DNA from: Nocardioides sp.
Lineage (GTDB): Bacteria; Actinomycetota; Actinomycetes; Propionibacteriales; Nocardioidaceae
DNA: 5,523 bases
Assembly (NCBI GenBank): GCA_003519585.1
Contig: DOWL01000123.1
Coordinates: forward strand, 21,649 to 27,171
Direction of reading: 5' to 3'
A program made the translations under genes and the position numbers. Positions 4,822 through 5,523 of the stretch are shown here, piece after piece. Every line of letters begins with the position of its first letter. Position 1 is the first letter of the stretch. The notes under the pieces were generated by a model that was not told the origin of the DNA, did not search any database, and was given only the letters and a program-made list of their open reading frames with translations.

Positions 4822-5424
4822 GTGACCCAGTCCGGAGCCGCGGAGCGCCGTACCGCCGGCCGCCCCGAGGCCACCTCGCACGCCGGGATCGAGCAGGCCG
4901 CCTTCCGGCTCTTCGTCGAGCGTGGCTTCGACGAGACCACCCTCGACGCGATCGCCGACGAGGTCGGCGTCAGCCGGCGCACCCTGTTCCGCTACTACGC
5001 CTCCAAGAACGACATCCCGTGGGGCCAGTTCGACCAGACCCTCGACCACTTCCGGGTGCTGCTCGACGCGCAGCCAGAGGAGCTGCCCCTGTGGGAAGCC
5101 GTCCACCGCGCGGTGCGCGCGTTCAACGAGTTCCCCACCGACGCGGAGCCACCGCACGTCGAACGGATGCGGCTGATCCTGCACACGCCCGCACTGCAGT
5201 CGCACTCGGTCCTGCGCTACGCCGATTGGCGCCGCGTGATCGAGGAGTACGTCGCCCGCCGCCTCGACCTGGCCGCCGACGATCCCCTGCCCCGCCTGGT
5301 CGGGCACGTCAGCCTCGCGCTCGCCCACGCGGCGTACGGCGTCTGGCTGGACGACCCGAGTGCTTCCCTCCCCGACCTCGTGAGCGAGCAGATGTCGATG
5401 CTGCGGCAGTTCGTCGAGGTCTGA
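4822..5424 (+). CDS. mftR: TetR-family regulator of the mycofactocin system (MftR)
   Basis: This encodes a 200-residue TetR repressor. The N-terminal helix-turn-helix spans about 20-68, with GRPEATSH, the HTH core TLDAIADEVGVSRRTLFRYY and then SKNDIPWGQFD. That last segment, the later AFNEFP block (100-105) and the RMRLIL-PALQSHS-LRYADWR stretch are characteristic of MftR rather than general TetR proteins. The C-terminal ligand region includes LPRLVGHVSLALAHAAYGVWLDDP. In mycobacteria MftR represses mycofactocin biosynthesis and responds to long-chain acyl-CoA, which I take as family knowledge. Here the divergent neighbour is the PRC-like gene, not mftA, and no mft biosynthetic gene is visible, so the cluster must lie to the right or elsewhere. 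I prefer the GTG at 4822 because it follows CACGAT by 7 nt. An in-frame ATG at 4813 would add three residues. Confidence 0.87.
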   Translation: MTQSGAAERRTAGRPEATSHAGIEQAAFRLFVERGFDETTLDAIADEVGVSRRTLFRYYASKNDIPWGQFDQTLDHFRVLLDAQPEELPLWEAVHRAVRAFNEFPTDAEPPHVERMRLILHTPALQSHSVLRYADWRRVIEEYVARRLDLAADDPLPRLVGHVSLALAHAAYGVWLDDPSASLPDLVSEQMSMLRQFVEV

Positions 5425-5503
5425 GCGCGCGCTCCGCAAGCGGGCTGCCTCCGCAAGCGGGGAGGGAGCGCAGCGACCCGGTCTTTCGCGGGCGAAGCCC
5501 GCG
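5423..5503. repeat. Cluster of short palindromes and a direct repeat after mftR
   Basis: A 12-bp palindrome GAGCGC/GCGCTC (5423-5434) overlaps the mftR stop codon. The 13-mer CTCCGCAAGCGGG occurs at 5432-5444 and again at 5449-5461, each holding a CCGC-AA-GCGG mini-hairpin. GCGCTCC (5429-5435) pairs with GGAGCGC (5465-5471), enclosing both copies. A further hairpin has arms CGCGGGC/GCCCGCG (5487-5493 and 5497-5503) around GAA. The pattern resembles a REP-like intergenic repeat and could terminate mftR transcription. The last 20 bases show nothing further. Confidence 0.6.
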
Positions 5504-5523
5504 CGCCCGGCGATCGGCCCCGA

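Noticed and set aside
4768..5439. Upstream extension of the PRC-like reading frame
   Set aside because: It is antisense to mftR, while the ATG at 4767 has its own TATCGT -10.
5432..5461. CRISPR-like direct repeat
   Set aside because: There are only two 13-bp copies with a 4-bp gap, with no spacer-sized interval and no cas genes.

Overview
The window is high-GC DNA (strong G/C bias at third codon positions, GTG and TTG starts, few Shine-Dalgarno sites) and reads as an actinobacterial chromosome. A MftR-type TetR regulator (mycofactocin system), a cobalamin riboswitch of actinobacterial style and abundant apparent leaderless starts fit the Nocardioidaceae/Propionibacteriales or a neighbouring group. 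This placement is inference, since no rRNA or marker gene is present.

Left edge (1-760): the 5' part of a cobalamin riboswitch is transcribed leftward out of the window, so its target gene lies to the left. Back to back with it is a rightward histidine-phosphatase gene. Its predicted -10 overlaps a mirror-image -10 for the riboswitch. The phosphatase gene ends inside a perfect 19-bp hairpin.

Middle (857-3702): two small secreted proteins, tandem paralogues with one conserved cysteine pair, run rightward. They meet, with only 10 bp between stop codons, a leftward OmpR-type response regulator/histidine kinase operon. The operon has a leaderless-type promoter preceded by direct repeats that could be an autoregulatory operator.

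Right (3703-5523): divergent from the two-component operon is a one-TM anchored protein of unknown function. It converges on a small PRC-barrel-like protein. Between their stop codons sits a 158-bp miniature inverted-repeat element with near-perfect terminal repeats and a CTAG target duplication. The two stop codons appear originally to have shared a single CTAG, and the duplication restored a TAG to each gene. Divergent from the PRC-like gene is mftR, followed by a cluster of short repeats and hairpins running to the right edge.

The regulatory genes (two-component pair, MftR, riboswitch) appear to belong to separate circuits. The most distinctive points are the stop-codon element, the overlapping divergent promoter at the riboswitch, the paralogous secreted pair facing the two-component system, and an mftR whose divergent neighbour is not mftA.
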